Source of the DNA: Pogona vitticeps
Taxonomy: Eukaryota > Chordata > Lepidosauria > Squamata > Agamidae
Assembly (NCBI RefSeq): GCF_051106095.1
Contig: NC_135784.1
Span: forward strand, 146,727,428-146,791,427
Reading direction: 5' to 3'
Length of the DNA: 64,000 nucleotides
Of the stretch, positions 9,013 to 20,275 are shown piece after piece. The position numbers were made by a program, and so were the translations under genes. The notes beneath the pieces were generated by a model that searched no databases, was not told the DNA's origin, and was given only the letters and a program-made list of their open reading frames with translations. Numbering within the stretch: the first letter of the stretch is position 1; each line of letters starts with the position of its first letter.

Positions 9013-11100
9013 AAATTCATCATCATCAACTCCTCAATGGACACAGACCTTGCTGAGACGGAAGAGCTTGCACATTTCAGTGAGATTGAGAGCTATGCTG
9101 AAGGGTGTCCCAAGCCAGACAGGTCTCAGCTGAGAAGCAAGACCAACTGTGTCCACCAACCATCAATTATAAGGATAGGAAATAAACAGAAATCCATACT
9201 GGATTGGTTGTCGCCTAGGTCATCAAGGACCATGTCAGATGCTACTGCCCCTGGGAATCTGGTGACAAATGGGCTACAGGGCTCAGCAGACCCTGTTGAG
9301 GAACCAGGACAGGATGCTGCAAAGCTACTGGAACAACATAAAGTCAAAACGTGGACTCCTGCTGAAAATCTAGAAATTATGAAATGTTATTATGAGGCAA
9401 ACCCAACATCCCGTGGTTTTCAGAAAAGAATAATGGAAATTTGGAAAGGGAAACACCTAAGTAATGACTGAACTTAGTGAACAATGATTAATGGGCCAGA
9501 GAAGGTTTGTCAAATGGAGTAAAGTATTTTCAGAACTGGAATTGCAAGAACTAGAAAAGCTGGCAAAAGAAAAAAAAACAATACAGAACAGTGACCACAA
9601 TATGGAAGAGAAATGGATGGTAGAGGTAGACACAATAGTGGAAGAAAATGTATTAATAGAGGAACAACTTATGGAAGTAAAGTAAAGCAGTGAAAGGTCT
9701 ACTGAATGATGCCAAAAGAACAATCCCAACCAACACGCTAAAGGAAATTAGGCCCATGTAAATATGATGCTCTAAAATTTTGGAAATAAATGTGGGAAAG
9801 CCCAACTGGACATAACAAAAACACCTCATGGATTAAAGACATTTGTAAAAGAGCTCAAGAAAAATATATGGATGATATTGTAATAACAACTGAATGTCAA
9901 AGTCCAAGATGTCACAGGCAGCCTCCCTCCAAGGGCAAGGGGACCAAGACCTAGTTCACCACGCAGGGTATTAAATCCAAAGACACTCACTGTGCAGTTG
10001 GTTGTGACCAAACAGAGGCGGGAGCATGGAGCCAGAACAAGGTACTAAGATGCAGGAGGCCAGCAGAAGTAAGTAGGGAGCAAGGCAAGGACAGGAATGC
10101 TGGGGTCTGGATGCAGAGATGCAGGAGGCAAGCAGAGGCAAGAGCGGGACCAAGGCAGGAACAGATACAGATGCAGGAACACTGGAACACAGGAACTCAA
10201 GAGCTCAGGAACAGCATTGCTCAGGAGCAGCAAGGCACTAGGAACACTAAACATAGTGCGGCCAAAGACCTTTGTTGCTGTGGCAAGTTATGGGAGGGAG
10301 AACCACTCCTTAAATAGGCCTTCCCTCCTGATTTCCAGATGAGGCTCATGAGTGTTCCAGTAGCTGCTACGCTGCCAGAGCCTCAGCCTGCAAACACCAG
10401 GTCATTCCTGGGTCAGGCTGGCCCTGATCCTGCAGCTGCCAGGGTGGCATGGGCCAGATTCTGACTCTGAAATGAGGCAAGAAAAGGTTGTGAAAAACGG
10501 GAGTGCACCTGGTCCAAATGAGCTGCAACATATTGGCTAAAGCATTTAACAAGTCCCCATCAATTAATAGCAGTGCCATTTAATCACTTCAGAATTCCAC
10601 AACTGAAGATTGGATGACAACAGCTAGCACATTTCTGATAATAAAAGTTCATTAAAAGGGCAGTAAACCCAGTAATTATCAACCAATTACATGCCTTCCA
10701 ACGAAGTTCAAGCTCGTCACAGAAGTACCTGCAAGATCAACATATAATTATTTAACTGAAAGCTCTCTATACCCAACTGAATAGAAAGTGAACTTTAAAA
10801 AGTCAAGAGGCATGAAAGATCACCTACTAATTGATGAAATTATACTAAAGAATGCAAAAAAGACAAAAAACAAATTTTAACATGGCCTGGATAGACTATA
10901 AGAAGACATTTGACTCATTTCTACACAGCTGGATTAACACTTGCCTAATTTTTTTGGGAGGGGGGAAATTAGTAAAAATATTCAGAAGTTCCTCAAGAAA
11001 AACATGGAAATGGAAAAATTTCTTAATGACCTATGGTGAAGAAATTGGTGAAGTTAGCATCAAAAGAGGAATATTTCAAGGGGATTCTTTGTCCCCCCCC
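9013..11100 (+). mobile_element. R4/Dong-type LINE fragment (R2 superfamily)
   Basis: The N-terminal part reads TWTPAENLEIMKCYYEANP and GFQKRIMEIW, a Myb-like/R4-type N-terminal region. Later blocks in shifting frames are SAPGPNELQHIWLKHLTS, NYQPITCLPTKFKLVTEV, AWIDYKKTFDS..HSWIN and RGIFQGDSLSP. These follow the order of the R4/Dong reverse transcriptase with its AWIDYxKAFDSxPHSW and GIFQGDSLSP blocks. The YADD half of RT and the restriction-like endonuclease are missing; the copy stops at a C-tract at 11092-11108. Several stops and frameshifts are present. A 572-bp LTR-like sequence interrupts it at 9895-10466. R4-type elements are known in lizards; clade placement rests on remembered motif order. 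Confidence 0.7.
9895..10466. mobile_element. Probable solo LTR inside the R4 LINE (fossil)
   Basis: The R4 reading stops at about 9894 and resumes at about 10467. A 5-bp direct repeat CTGAA flanks the gap (9890-9894 and 10467-10471). The insert starts TGTCA and ends with the near-complement TGACT. Size, 5-bp flanks and short terminal inverted repeat fit a solo LTR of unknown family. No internal gag, pol or env is present. It is younger than the R4 copy it splits. Confidence is limited because no second copy is in the window. Confidence 0.4.
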
Positions 11101-11109
11101 CCCCCCCCA

Positions 11110-11441
11110 CAGGTGCAGATAACGAGGATCCGGCCCACTGGGGCCAGATCGACCACTCATGATTCCACTGCTGCCACGAGCTCCGCAGAACCTTACTATC
11201 ACTCTGTTGCGCGTGATAGATTAGCCAGTCCTGGCAGAAGGCAGGATGATGAGTCTCTCTGCCAGGTTACAGAGTGGCTAATCCATCTCGAGCAATGGAG
11301 TGATAGGAACACTCTGCAGAGCTTGTGGCAGTGGCGGAAGTGTGAGTGATTGGTCTGGCTCCAGGGGGCCGGAACCTCATTATTTGCACCTGTGGAGGGG
11401 ATATCCATATTCACATACGAACACGAATACCCCCATCTCTA
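11110..11441. mobile_element. Fold-back hAT-like element, 5' end lost
   Basis: It ends ACGAATACCCCCATCTCTA, the same terminus as the elements at 21972-23068 and 49149-49602 (TAGAGATGGG). The interior holds an imperfect inverted repeat of about 75 bp: 11167-11243 pairs with 11262-11338 (GCCACGAGCTCCGCAGA against GCCACAAGCTCTGCAGA). No transposase is present. The left end runs into the C-tract that also truncates the R4 LINE, so the left boundary is uncertain. Confidence 0.55.
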
Positions 11442-11993
11442 GTTATAATCTGTCTTCTGCCACTTTCATTTATTTATTTAAGGTATTTCATTGAGGGACC
11501 GAAAATTTACTTTTAAAGGTAATTAGTTAAAGATGTAGTTTGTAGTTAGTTATTTTTTGCAGTAGTAAAGGGATAACTAAGTTGCAATTTCAGTGACATG
11601 AAGAATAATCTCATTTTTATTGCAGTACAACTATAATTGTTTAATTATGTTTTTAGTTACAAGGAATATACAGTTTTACTGTATTTTGCAGCATAATCCC
11701 CTGTCATCTTTATTTTAAAGCAACAAAAAGTAACAATTTTAGTCACTTTGTGTCATGAGAAAATAGAATGTTATTTTTACAATATTTATTTGTTCAACTT
11801 CTTCCTCAGGTCTTGTAACTGTAACTAATTCAATTTTAAAAGTAAATTCCCAAGCTCTGGACATTCCTGCTTCACCACTGAATGAGGAAACATCCCCTCT
11901 AATTATACAAGCAACTGAACAAAGTTACACTTCAAAGGGGGTAAAGGTGTTCTTTATTAATTATTATAATTTAACTTAATTATATATTTTTTA
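11442..11993. other. Unassigned AT-rich stretch
   Basis: No gene or repeat family is recognised. It ends at the TA that flanks the next transposon. Confidence 0.4.
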
Positions 11994-12555
11994 CAGTGGG
12001 GGTCTCTACTTAAGAACTTAATCCGTATTGGAAGGTGGTTCTCAAGTGGAAAAGTTCTTATGCAGAATCTGCATTTCCCATAGGAATGCATTGAAAACCA
12101 TTTAATCCGTATCTGCTCTTTTCCGTCCATAGAAACTAATGGGAAGCTGCTATTCCGCCTTCTACCACTAGAGGGGGATTTTTTTTTTCTTTTTTTTCCC
12201 TTAGGTCAGGGAACAGTGTTAAAAGCACTTCTGACGAAGCTAATTTTGAAGCAATGGACTGAAAACCAATTAATCCGTTCTGGCTGGTTTTTTTTTAATG
12301 TAGAGGTGCGTTCGTACATTGAAGCATTAGTTCCCATAGGAACTAATGCAAAGCTGGTTAATACATACTCTACCACTAGGGGGAGAACTTTTTTTAACCT
12401 AAGATGACCTAAGGTTAAAAAAAGAGCAGGAAAGGTTTTTTTTCCTGTTCTTATCTGGATTTTTGTTCTCAAGTAGAAGCAAAATTTAGCAAATGGAGCT
12501 GTTCTTAAGTGGAATTGTTCTTAAGTAGGGACGTTCTTAAGTAGAGACCCCACTG
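11994..12555. mobile_element. Tigger-like family 2 MITE, 562 bp
   Basis: Starts CAGTGGGGGTCTCTACTTAA and ends GTAGAGACCCCACTG, flanked by TA (11992-11993 and 12556-12557). The interior contains CCATAGGAATGCATTGAAAA and CTACCACTAGAGGGGGAT, which recur in reverse orientation in the copy at 57679-58399. It has no transposase. The ends differ from the CAGTGGTGCC family at 859 and 38131, so it is a separate but related family. Confidence 0.85.
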
Positions 12556-12557
12556 TA

Positions 12558-13189
12558 TTTATTGAAAAAGGAAATAGTTACATCACTTTCTATTTAAAAT
12601 AAGATAACTGCAAGTTGTGATTTTATGCTGCATTTCCATGAGGTGAACACAAGGAGAGTACCTTTTACTGGTTCAAATTATTGGCACACCTGTTCTATAC
12701 TTCCTACCATGCCTGGCAGGCTTTCTGGGATTTTTTGCTTTATATCTGTCTTACATTTAGCTCCATCAAATATTGACATGGACAAAATGTGGCTCACTCC
12801 CCAATTCCTCAGTAAAAAAAAATTTCTCCAGAAAAAATAAAGAGGTATTGTTGTTCCTGAAGCCTCTGAGATCTGCATTTTGCCTTTTCAATATGTTGCA
12901 GGACTCCCCTGAACTGATTGACATCAACTCTCTTAATTTCCAAAACCCACCTTTGGGGGGGAGGGGTTGGACGATGCTGAGAGTCGAAAATGGCTCCCAG
13001 AGCCATTGAAGTTGTCCACCCCTCATTTAACAGAGCAAGATCATGAGATGTCCCACAAAAAGGTCTTTAAACAACTGTTTGCAAATGCAAAATAGATATA
13101 CAGTACCTGCTCAAGAGTAAACAAGGCCTGAAGATGCAGTGGTCGTGTTTTTCTGCTTCTGTAATGAAATGACTATTTGAATTCAAGTA
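12558..13189. other. Unassigned stretch
   Basis: No coding or RNA gene is recognised. The GC-rich patch near 12950-13015 may be a decayed hAT-like fragment but cannot be assigned. Confidence 0.35.
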
Positions 13190-14010
13190 ACTTCAAATAT
13201 CAACAACCTCCGATATGCAGATGACACCACTCTGATGGCAGAAAGTGAGGAGGAATTAAAGAACCTTGTAATGAGGGTGAAAGAGGAGAGTGCAAAAAAT
13301 GGCCTGAAACTCAACATAAAAACAAAACAAAAAAAAACCCTAAGATCATGGCCACTGGTCCCATCACCTCCTGGGAAATTGAAGGGAAAGATATGGAGGT
13401 AGTGACAGATTTTACTTTCTTGGGCTCCATGATCACTGCAGATGGAGACAGCAGCCACGAAATTAAAAGATGCCTGCTTCTTGGGAGGAAAGCGATGACA
13501 AACCTAGACAACATCCTAAAAAGCAGAGACATCACCTTGCCAACAAAAGTCCGAATAGTCAAAGCTATGATTTTTCCTGTCGTGATGTATGGAAGTGAGA
13601 GCTGGACCATAAAGAAAGCAGACCACTGAAGAATTGATGCCTTTGAATTGTGGTGCTGGAGGAGACTCTTGAGAGTCCCCTGGACTGCAAGGAGAACAAA
13701 CCTATCCATTCTAAAGGAAATCAACCCTGAGTGCTCACTGGAAGGACAGATCCTGAAGCTGAGGCTCCAGTACTTTGGCCATCTCATGAAAAGACTCCTT
13801 GGAAAAGACCTTGATGTTAGGAAGGTATGACAGCAAGAGGAGAAGGGAACGATAGAGGATGAGATGGCTGGACAGTGTCTGCGAAGCAACCAACATGAAA
13901 TTGACACAACTACGGGAAGCAGTGGAAGATAGGAGGGCCTGGCGTGCTCTGGTCCATGTGGTCACGAAGAGTCGGACACGACTAAACGACAGCGACGAAC
14001 TTCAAATTTG
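13190..14010 (+). mobile_element. BovB (RTE clade) LINE, 3' third
   Basis: The sense reading starts at the RT palm: LRYADDTTLMAESEEELKNL with the Y-A-D-D box at 13214-13225. It continues GLKLNIK, TDFTFLGSMITADGDSSHEI, RDITLPTKVRIVKAM, VVMYGSESWTIKKADH, FELWCWRRLLRVPWTARR, LRLQYFGHLM and a 3' end CGGACACGACTAAACGACA. This is the classic BovB C-terminal order. It is well preserved but broken by a frameshift near 13320-13345, a TGA at 13627-13629 and another frameshift after 13800. BovB is abundant in squamates and ruminants. Confidence 0.92.
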
Positions 14011-14014
14011 TATA

Positions 14015-15005
14015 TTTTAGATCAAAAATAGCCTCTCCATGCACTAAAGGTCTTTTCTTAGAAGGGCTGATGATCCATGCATACCATTAAATCTACACAT
14101 TCAGAACTGGCAAATTTGGTAAATATTGTTATGAAGACCCATTTGTGAGAAGGAGGATAAGACCACTCATTAGTACTTCTAGATTAATTTGTACATGGGA
14201 TTTCAGTTCTTTGTAAATGCAAGTCTTGGTGATACCAAACTCAGTATCTTCTTGGTGAGGAAGACCAATTCTGCCCAAGCCTTTGTTCACTTATACACTT
14301 ATTCAATATTTTTCCCTGAATGTAAATTTCTTAGGTGATTAGATCACTTTGTGAGCATCCCTTTGGTATTGCCTTGAAAAATCTTTGATTTTGGCATTCT
14401 TCCAAGGAGCAGGGAGGGGTGGAAGGTTGTTGGTGGCTTTCTATTATCTGTTTTTGATTAAGCAGTCATTGTCTTTAGTGGCAGCACAAATTAGATCCTT
14501 TCATTGCTACTGCTTAATAGTGCTCGTATTGAGCCAATGGATATATTGGCAATAATTGAATTATCAGGGTTTCTCTCTCCTTGTGTATGTTTTATAATAT
14601 GAAGCCCCTTATTGGTTAAATTATTACTAAAAGTTACAATCCAAAGCTCTTTTTCTAACACAACTCTTTTACTCCCTGGGACTAATATGATGCTGAATAG
14701 CATCAGCGCTCTGTTTTCTCTATAAATACAGAGCTACAATATTTCAACAAGTCAGGTCTTGTGTGCACCACCAAGAAATTGATGACAAACCGCATTATTT
14801 TTCTCCTCCACATAACATTCCAGAATTACAGTATAACTGTGTCTGTCAAAACAGTGGCTTGTTTTGTTCAAGGTGGATACAGAACAGGAGGCATTCCTCA
14901 CTAAAGATTGACCTGAACTTCCTAACCAATTTTTATTTGAATCTATTCATCTTTTTACTCCCCAGAATAACAAACAAGAACACATTTGCCAAATTGATAG
15001 AATAG
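14015..15005. other. Unassigned AT-rich stretch
   Basis: About 1 kb with no recognisable exon, RNA or repeat. Small open frames show no family signature. Confidence 0.4.
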
Positions 15006-15007
15006 AA

Positions 15008-15605
15008 TATTAGAAACATAGAATAATGAAGTTGGAAGTGGCCTATAAGGCTATCAAGTTCAGTTCCCTGCTCAATTGTTGTTATTGTTTAGTCGTTAAG
15101 TGGTGTCTGAGTCTTCGTGACCCCATGGACCAGAGCACGCCAGGCCCTCCTGTCTTCCACTGCCTCCCAGAGTTGGGTCAAATTCATGTTGGTAGCTTCA
15201 GTGACAATGTCCAACCATCTCATCCTCTGTCATCCCCTTCTCCTCTTGCCTTCACATTTTCCCAACATCAGGGGCTTTTCCAGGGAGTCTTCTCTTGTCA
15301 TGAGATCGCCAAAATATTGGAGCCTCAGCTTCAGTATCTGTCCTTCCAGTGAGCATGCATCCTTCCTGCTCAGTGCAGGAATACAAATCAAAGGATATCT
15401 GCCAGAAGGTTGTCTAAATCTATCTCAAAAGCTTCCAGTGTTGGAGTAATCACCATCTTTCAAGGTAATTGGTTCTATTGCAATACTGCTCTAATAGAAA
15501 GTTTTTCCTGATACTAAAGTAAAATCTGGCTTCCTGTAATTTGAGCCCACTGTTGTGTATGCTGTACTCAGGGATGACTGAGAACAGATTCTGCCCCTCC
15601 TTTCA
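15008..15605 (-). mobile_element. CR1 3' fragment split by BovB
   Basis: 15008-15074 and 15365-15605 are two halves of one antisense CR1 tail: GAAGTTGGAAGTGGCCTATA at the start, and GAAAGTTTTTCCTGATACTA ... CTGTAATTTGAGCCCA in the second part. It is the same family as 42408-43320. The BovB piece at 15075-15364 sits between them. The fragment ends where a Tigger-like 3' end begins, near 15606. Confidence 0.75.
15075..15364 (-). mobile_element. BovB 3' end inserted in CR1
   Basis: Reads antisense to BovB: TTTAGTCGTTAAGTGG, GACCCCATGGACCAGAGCAC, CCTCCTGTCTTCCACTGCC, down to CTTCAGTATCTGTCCTTCCA. It is flanked by an 8-bp direct repeat CCTGCTCA (15067-15074 and 15365-15372), so both boundaries are exact. 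It is a 290-bp 5'-truncated insertion, younger than the CR1 host. Confidence 0.9.
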
Positions 15606-15702
15606 ATGCGTTTCAATGGGTTTTTTTATTTCACTTCATGATGTTTTCGCTTAACGGCGATTTTCCTGGAACAGATTATCGTCGTTAAGCGATGCACCAC
15701 TG
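15606..15702. mobile_element. Tigger-like 3' end fragment
   Basis: CGCTTAACGGCGATTTTCC, then CGTCGTTAAGCGATGCACCACTG and TA at 15703-15704. This is the 3' terminus of the CAGTGGTGC family seen complete at 859 and 38131. The 5' part is absent. Confidence 0.7.
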
Positions 15703-15704
15703 TA

Positions 15705-16180
15705 TTTATATTCATATCCTTGGGGATATGAATACAAATAGCTCAACTCTAATAGCTACGCTTTAACATAGACATCATGTAGTGCCTATAACCTGAACAG
15801 CAGACCTCCTGACTCACTTAAATTCTGAAAACAGTCCCCTTTGCTGCCAGAGAAACTGCTCTTGAGCCCTAGACTTCAAAAGTAACATTAGAATTAGCTT
15901 CTCATGAATCAGAAAAAGTTACTGCCCTATCATTCAGGCAATTCCATTTTTTATTTATATTTCTTCATTTAGAATATTTATTCAGAATAGTTTTAATCAC
16001 AGTGACAGATCACCCCCCCTTTATACAACAAAACATCCATAACAAAAAACACCCTGATCATAGGAAATACCCAATCTCCTGAAAAGAACAACAACAACAA
16101 CAACAAACCCTGATCCCACAGTTATAAATACTCAACAATCCCACCCACTACACCAGAACACAGAGTTCTACCTCCTGTCC
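15705..16180. other. Unassigned AT-rich stretch
   Basis: No gene is recognised. A short (AAC)n run lies near 16088-16106. Confidence 0.4.
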
Positions 16181-16184
16181 TCTG

Positions 16185-16265
16185 AAGATGCCTGCCACAG
16201 AGACTGGCAAAACATTAGGAAGAAAAACCTCCAGTACACGGCCAAATAGCCCGAAAAACCCACAA
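16185..16265 (+). repeat. Dispersed repeat H (hairpin family), partial copy
   Basis: Contains CTCTGAAGATGCCTGCCACA, GAGACTGGCAAAACATTAGG, and the end GGCCAAATAGCCCGAAAAAC followed by CCACAACAACC. The same phrases occur at 28050-28140 and, antisense, at 42830-42893. It is the right half only. The family is unassigned; a Penelope-like element end is one possibility. Confidence 0.65.
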
Positions 16266-16269
16266 CAAC

Positions 16270-19195
16270 CAAACCAATGTATACATTATGGCTGATTGAG
16301 AATCAGGAAGATCCATTTTACTAGGTGTCAGCATCAACTTAGCTCTTCAAATATCATAAATCAGAACAAGTGCTAAGCAATCTTAGGAAAATGATCCATG
16401 TTTCTTGACACCTATTTAAAAAGTCAGGAGTCAGTTCTCAGCTTTTATCCTGCTGGTTTTGCTTGAATAAGCTTCAGAGATGAAGCACACAGAAGCAGGA
16501 ACCCACTGCAGAGAACTGAAGTTATGGGTGGGGAGTTATTATTATTATTATTTTAACGTGTAGCCATTAAATACCGCACAGTTTAATCCGCCGGACCATG
16601 TGCAAGGTGATTTTGGAGGGTCTCTAGCAAAATGACAGGGCTCAAGCTGTGACAGAATGGAGCCTGCTGAGTTGGGAAGGCAAGGTGGAAAAGGGAAAAG
16701 AGACAACATCTTATTCTTTTTCATAAAATGGAAAGAAAGCAATAAAGCAAAAGGCATTTCCTACAGGTAGCCATTAAATCATTTACTACGCAAGTCTCTG
16801 GAGAGAGATACCATCCCCTCTTTCCTTTCCAGAATGGGCTGTTTCTGACCATTTCTCATGCAATGCTCAGTGTCTTCACCTGGGTCTCTCAGGCTTTTAA
16901 ACTCAGCCTTATGCCACAGTTCTTTCAGAGATAGATCTTCATCCAAGCCTCACTTTCAAAGAATTTTGAATGGGTCTCCAGTGACACTGTCCATGGTTTC
17001 TGTTTTTCTCGTGATAACGTGCTAATGGCCTGAGACCCAAAATACGTTTTCTCCACACACCATCATTTGTCAAACGCACTACATGATGCTGGAAATGGGG
17101 TGGAAGAGTGCAGGAAGACAAAGAAAGGTGAACATGGCTGTGATTTTCTTTTCTCTTGTGTTTGGCTCTCCCTTAATCTCTAAAACATCTGATTGGAAAG
17201 GGGGAAAATAAGCATTGGATTCCCCCTGTCCACAGTTGCAGGAGATCCCTCAAAAATTTCAAAAATAATTATAATAGCTGTAATAAGATGATATAAACAT
17301 CAGTTTTTAAAAACTAATTTTCCCACCTATGAAGTAAGAAAATGTGCCATTAAGCTTGGAGACCTGTTTGCTGCTTCAAGTTGAGGCATCATACACATTG
17401 ATAATATTAAATGGATCTAGCAGTGGATATGATTTTATATAGCTCTCTCATAAACAATTCCTACAGACCAGAGCAAAAAGGTTTACTGGTCTTGAGCGAG
17501 GATAAACACATTCTACAGTAAAATGTGTATAAAATGTGTTTAATGTTCTTTTTTGCAAGTGAAGCATTGTATTTTTAACAATAACAATGGTAAATAAATA
17601 CAGTATGTAATTGTTAATACATTAATTAGTTAACATTTAAGCAGAGTTTGCATAGCACAGAATAATGTAGTCACTAAAATTAGCACTGCTGTGTAAATAT
17701 CCCACTTTGTGCTAGTGATGAAATCATTCTCACAATTGTAAGTTTAAGAACTCTAATACAAGGTAAATAGCATCAGCTTGTAGACTTATAACTTCTCAGA
17801 AAATCCATCAGGAAGCATGTTAAAAAGGAGCTGAGCTCTATGCATAAGGAATAAATCTATGACATGCAAAAATACTTTTATACTGTCCATCTACTGAACA
17901 TACATCTCCACAAAATGGTTGAATTACATATTCACAATTCTCAGTCTGATATGGCAACCATATGGTATTATTTTATCCCTGGTTAAATAAATACACAATT
18001 CTGTGCATATACAGTGCAGTTGAGTATACATCACCCCCTTACTCCATAAGAAGACCAAGCAAACAACTGAGTTAAGTAAAATATAATGTCTGATAACCTG
18101 ATGGCCAGATGAGGCTCACAGCATCTAACTTCTAGTTTGCAACTCATAATTTAATTTAGACAGTGAACAGATGAGCTTTGCAATATTTGTTGGCAACTTC
18201 TGTATTTCCATAATGAGGAAGAGAAAGTGGTTCAGTTACACCTAAGAGTTCAGTTTTTCCTTTGTTCAGTGTTGCCATTCAATATGAGACCATGGTATAC
18301 CTTAGAAAAATAAGATATTTAATGTCAGTGGCCTTTCCTTACAAGTGAGGCACAGTGTCTGACTTTAAATTATGTAACAGGCACCAGTCCTCTTTATCCC
18401 CCAGAACAGACCGATATCCAGCCTTATTGGAAATCATGGCATGAAATCAAGTTCTTTTCTCTGATTACTTTCTATGTGTGAGCCATTTCAGCTCCTGCTG
18501 GCAGCAGTCCCATTCTTTGGCGTCCTCCTTCAATGGCCTGAAGTCCAATTAGACTTCACCTCAGGTAATTCTTCAAAAGAAAAGTCTAATAATTTTAATT
18601 TGATGGCAACATGTCATGAAAAAAATACAACAACCTTAAATCTGGTATTAACCTGTAGTGGAAAACCAGCCAGGGGGGTATTTCCACCAGAAAGCTTGGA
18701 ATGTCTTCAATGGATGGGAGAGAGGAAGGAAGCCAGGCAGAGAATGATGAAGTAAAGGAGATGTGGTTCCTTGCCAAGGTTGGTTCTTAAATGAAAATTC
18801 ATGCATCTGGTTTCTGGTTTCAGAAATCTGGCCAATAATTAGTTACATTTGATACAAGGAAGACTGGTAGAAAATTGATACAGAGTTTTCCAATCTTTCA
18901 GTATACATTAGGATCTTGCAATAACTTTGACTATATCTTTATTAGTTATTATTATGATTAACTGTTTATCCCTCTTTATGCTGAAATGTTTTACATGCTG
19001 ATACATGTATGAGCAGCAATAAGAGGTTTGCTTAAGGCCATTTAAAAAAATTGAACTTGTGCATCTTATGAACAATAGTAGCCAGCAGAACATCAGTACC
19101 TGGCTTGAGTCTGTTGCTTCCCTATTATAGTTTAACCAGAGGTGAGATGAGATAATGTAAAAATATTAGGTTAAACAATTACTGTCAGAAAGCAT
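16270..19195. other. Unassigned 2.9 kb, mostly AT-rich
   Basis: No exon, RNA gene or confident repeat. Open frames at 16548-16757 (antisense) and 18474-18755 lack family signatures. This may be unique intergenic or intronic DNA; a cross-species alignment would show whether parts are conserved. Confidence 0.4.
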
Positions 19196-20275
19196 CAATA
19201 ACATGAAACAACTTTTAACGAAAGTGAAAGAAATGCCAAAGCAAGACTGCAGTTGAATGTTAAGAAGACAAAAAATAAATCATGCCTACAAAAGAACTTC
19301 ACAACTTTAATGTTGACAATGAAGAAATTGAAATTGTTAAAGATTTTGTATATCTTGATTTTATCATCAGTCTGAATGGGAACTGCAGCCAAGAAATCAG
19401 AAGGCAACTGAGACTCAGAGGTAAAGGTAAAGGTAAAGGTTCCCCTTGACAATTTTTGTCCAGTCGTGTTCGACTCTAGGGGGCGGTGCTCATCCCCGTT
19501 TCCAAGCCATAGAGCCAGCGTTTGTCTGAAGACAATCTTCCGTGGTCACATGGCCAGTGCGACTTAGACACAGAACGCTGTTACCTTCCCACCGAAGTGG
19601 TCCCTATTCATCTACTCGCATTTGCATGCTTTCCAACCGCTAGGTTGGTGAGGAGCTGGGACAAGTGACGGGAGCTCACTCCGTTGCGTGGATTCGATCT
19701 TACGACTGCTTGGTCTTCTGAACCTGCAGCACAGGCTTCTGCGGTTTAGCCCGCAGCGCCACCACGTCCCACACTCAGAAGGGGAGCAATAAAGGATCTA
19801 GAAGATAAATTGTGAGGAGTGTCACTGGAGATCAAGACCAAAATCATCTACAATATTGGATTCCTGATCACATGTGTATGGAAGCTGGACTTTAAAGAAA
19901 GCTGATGAGGAAAAATATATTTGTTTGAAATATGCTACTGGGAGAGAACTTTATGGATTCCCTCTCTGCCAGAAAGACAATCAAGAAAATAATAGATCAA
20001 ATCAAGCCAGAACTCTCTCTGCAAGCAATAATGATGAAACTGAAACTGTCATGTTCTGGCCAAATCATGAGAAGGTAAGCTTTGCTGGTAAAGACAATAA
20101 TACTGGGAAAGGGTGAAGGCAGCAGGAAAAAAGAAAGACCATGAGATGGACTGACTCCATAAAGTAAGGCACAACCTTGAGTTTATAAGAGCTGAGCAGG
20201 GCTGCCGAGGACAAGACGTTTTGGAGATCACTAATACATAGGGTCACCATAAACCAGAGGCAACTTGACAGCAGG
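19196..20275 (+). mobile_element. Old RTE-like LINE 3' fragment, split by a SINE
   Basis: Broken frames follow the C-terminal order of RTE/BovB-like LINEs: KVKE..., then KDFVYLDFIISLNGNCSQEI-like text across 19335-19400. After the SINE come GARTLKKADEEK-like text near 19880-19910, an LSFGHIM-like block and a TRDRTMRWTDSIK-like block near 20120-20165. It differs from the well-preserved BovB at 13190 and is heavily decayed with many frameshifts. The SINE at 19420-19772 interrupts it. Confidence 0.6.
19420..19772 (-). mobile_element. tRNA-derived SINE, family A, copy 2
   Basis: Antisense copy: the tail AGGTAAAGGTAAAGG comes first and the tRNA-like head (GGTTTAGCCCGCAGCGCCAC) last. Flanked by the 7-bp direct repeat ACTCAGA (19413-19419 and 19773-19779). 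Full length and well preserved, with TCCAGTCGTGTTCGACTCTA and GTGGTCACATGGCCAGTGCG intact. It is younger than the RTE-like host. Confidence 0.88.

Noticed and set aside
9001-9471. Host gene with a Myb-like domain
   Set aside because: Downstream R4-type RT blocks in the same orientation show it is the N-terminal part of a LINE.
16088-16265. Possible CRISPR-like array because of repeated AAC and AACCC words
   Set aside because: The words are microsatellite and repeat H text; there are no regularly spaced repeats with unique spacers.
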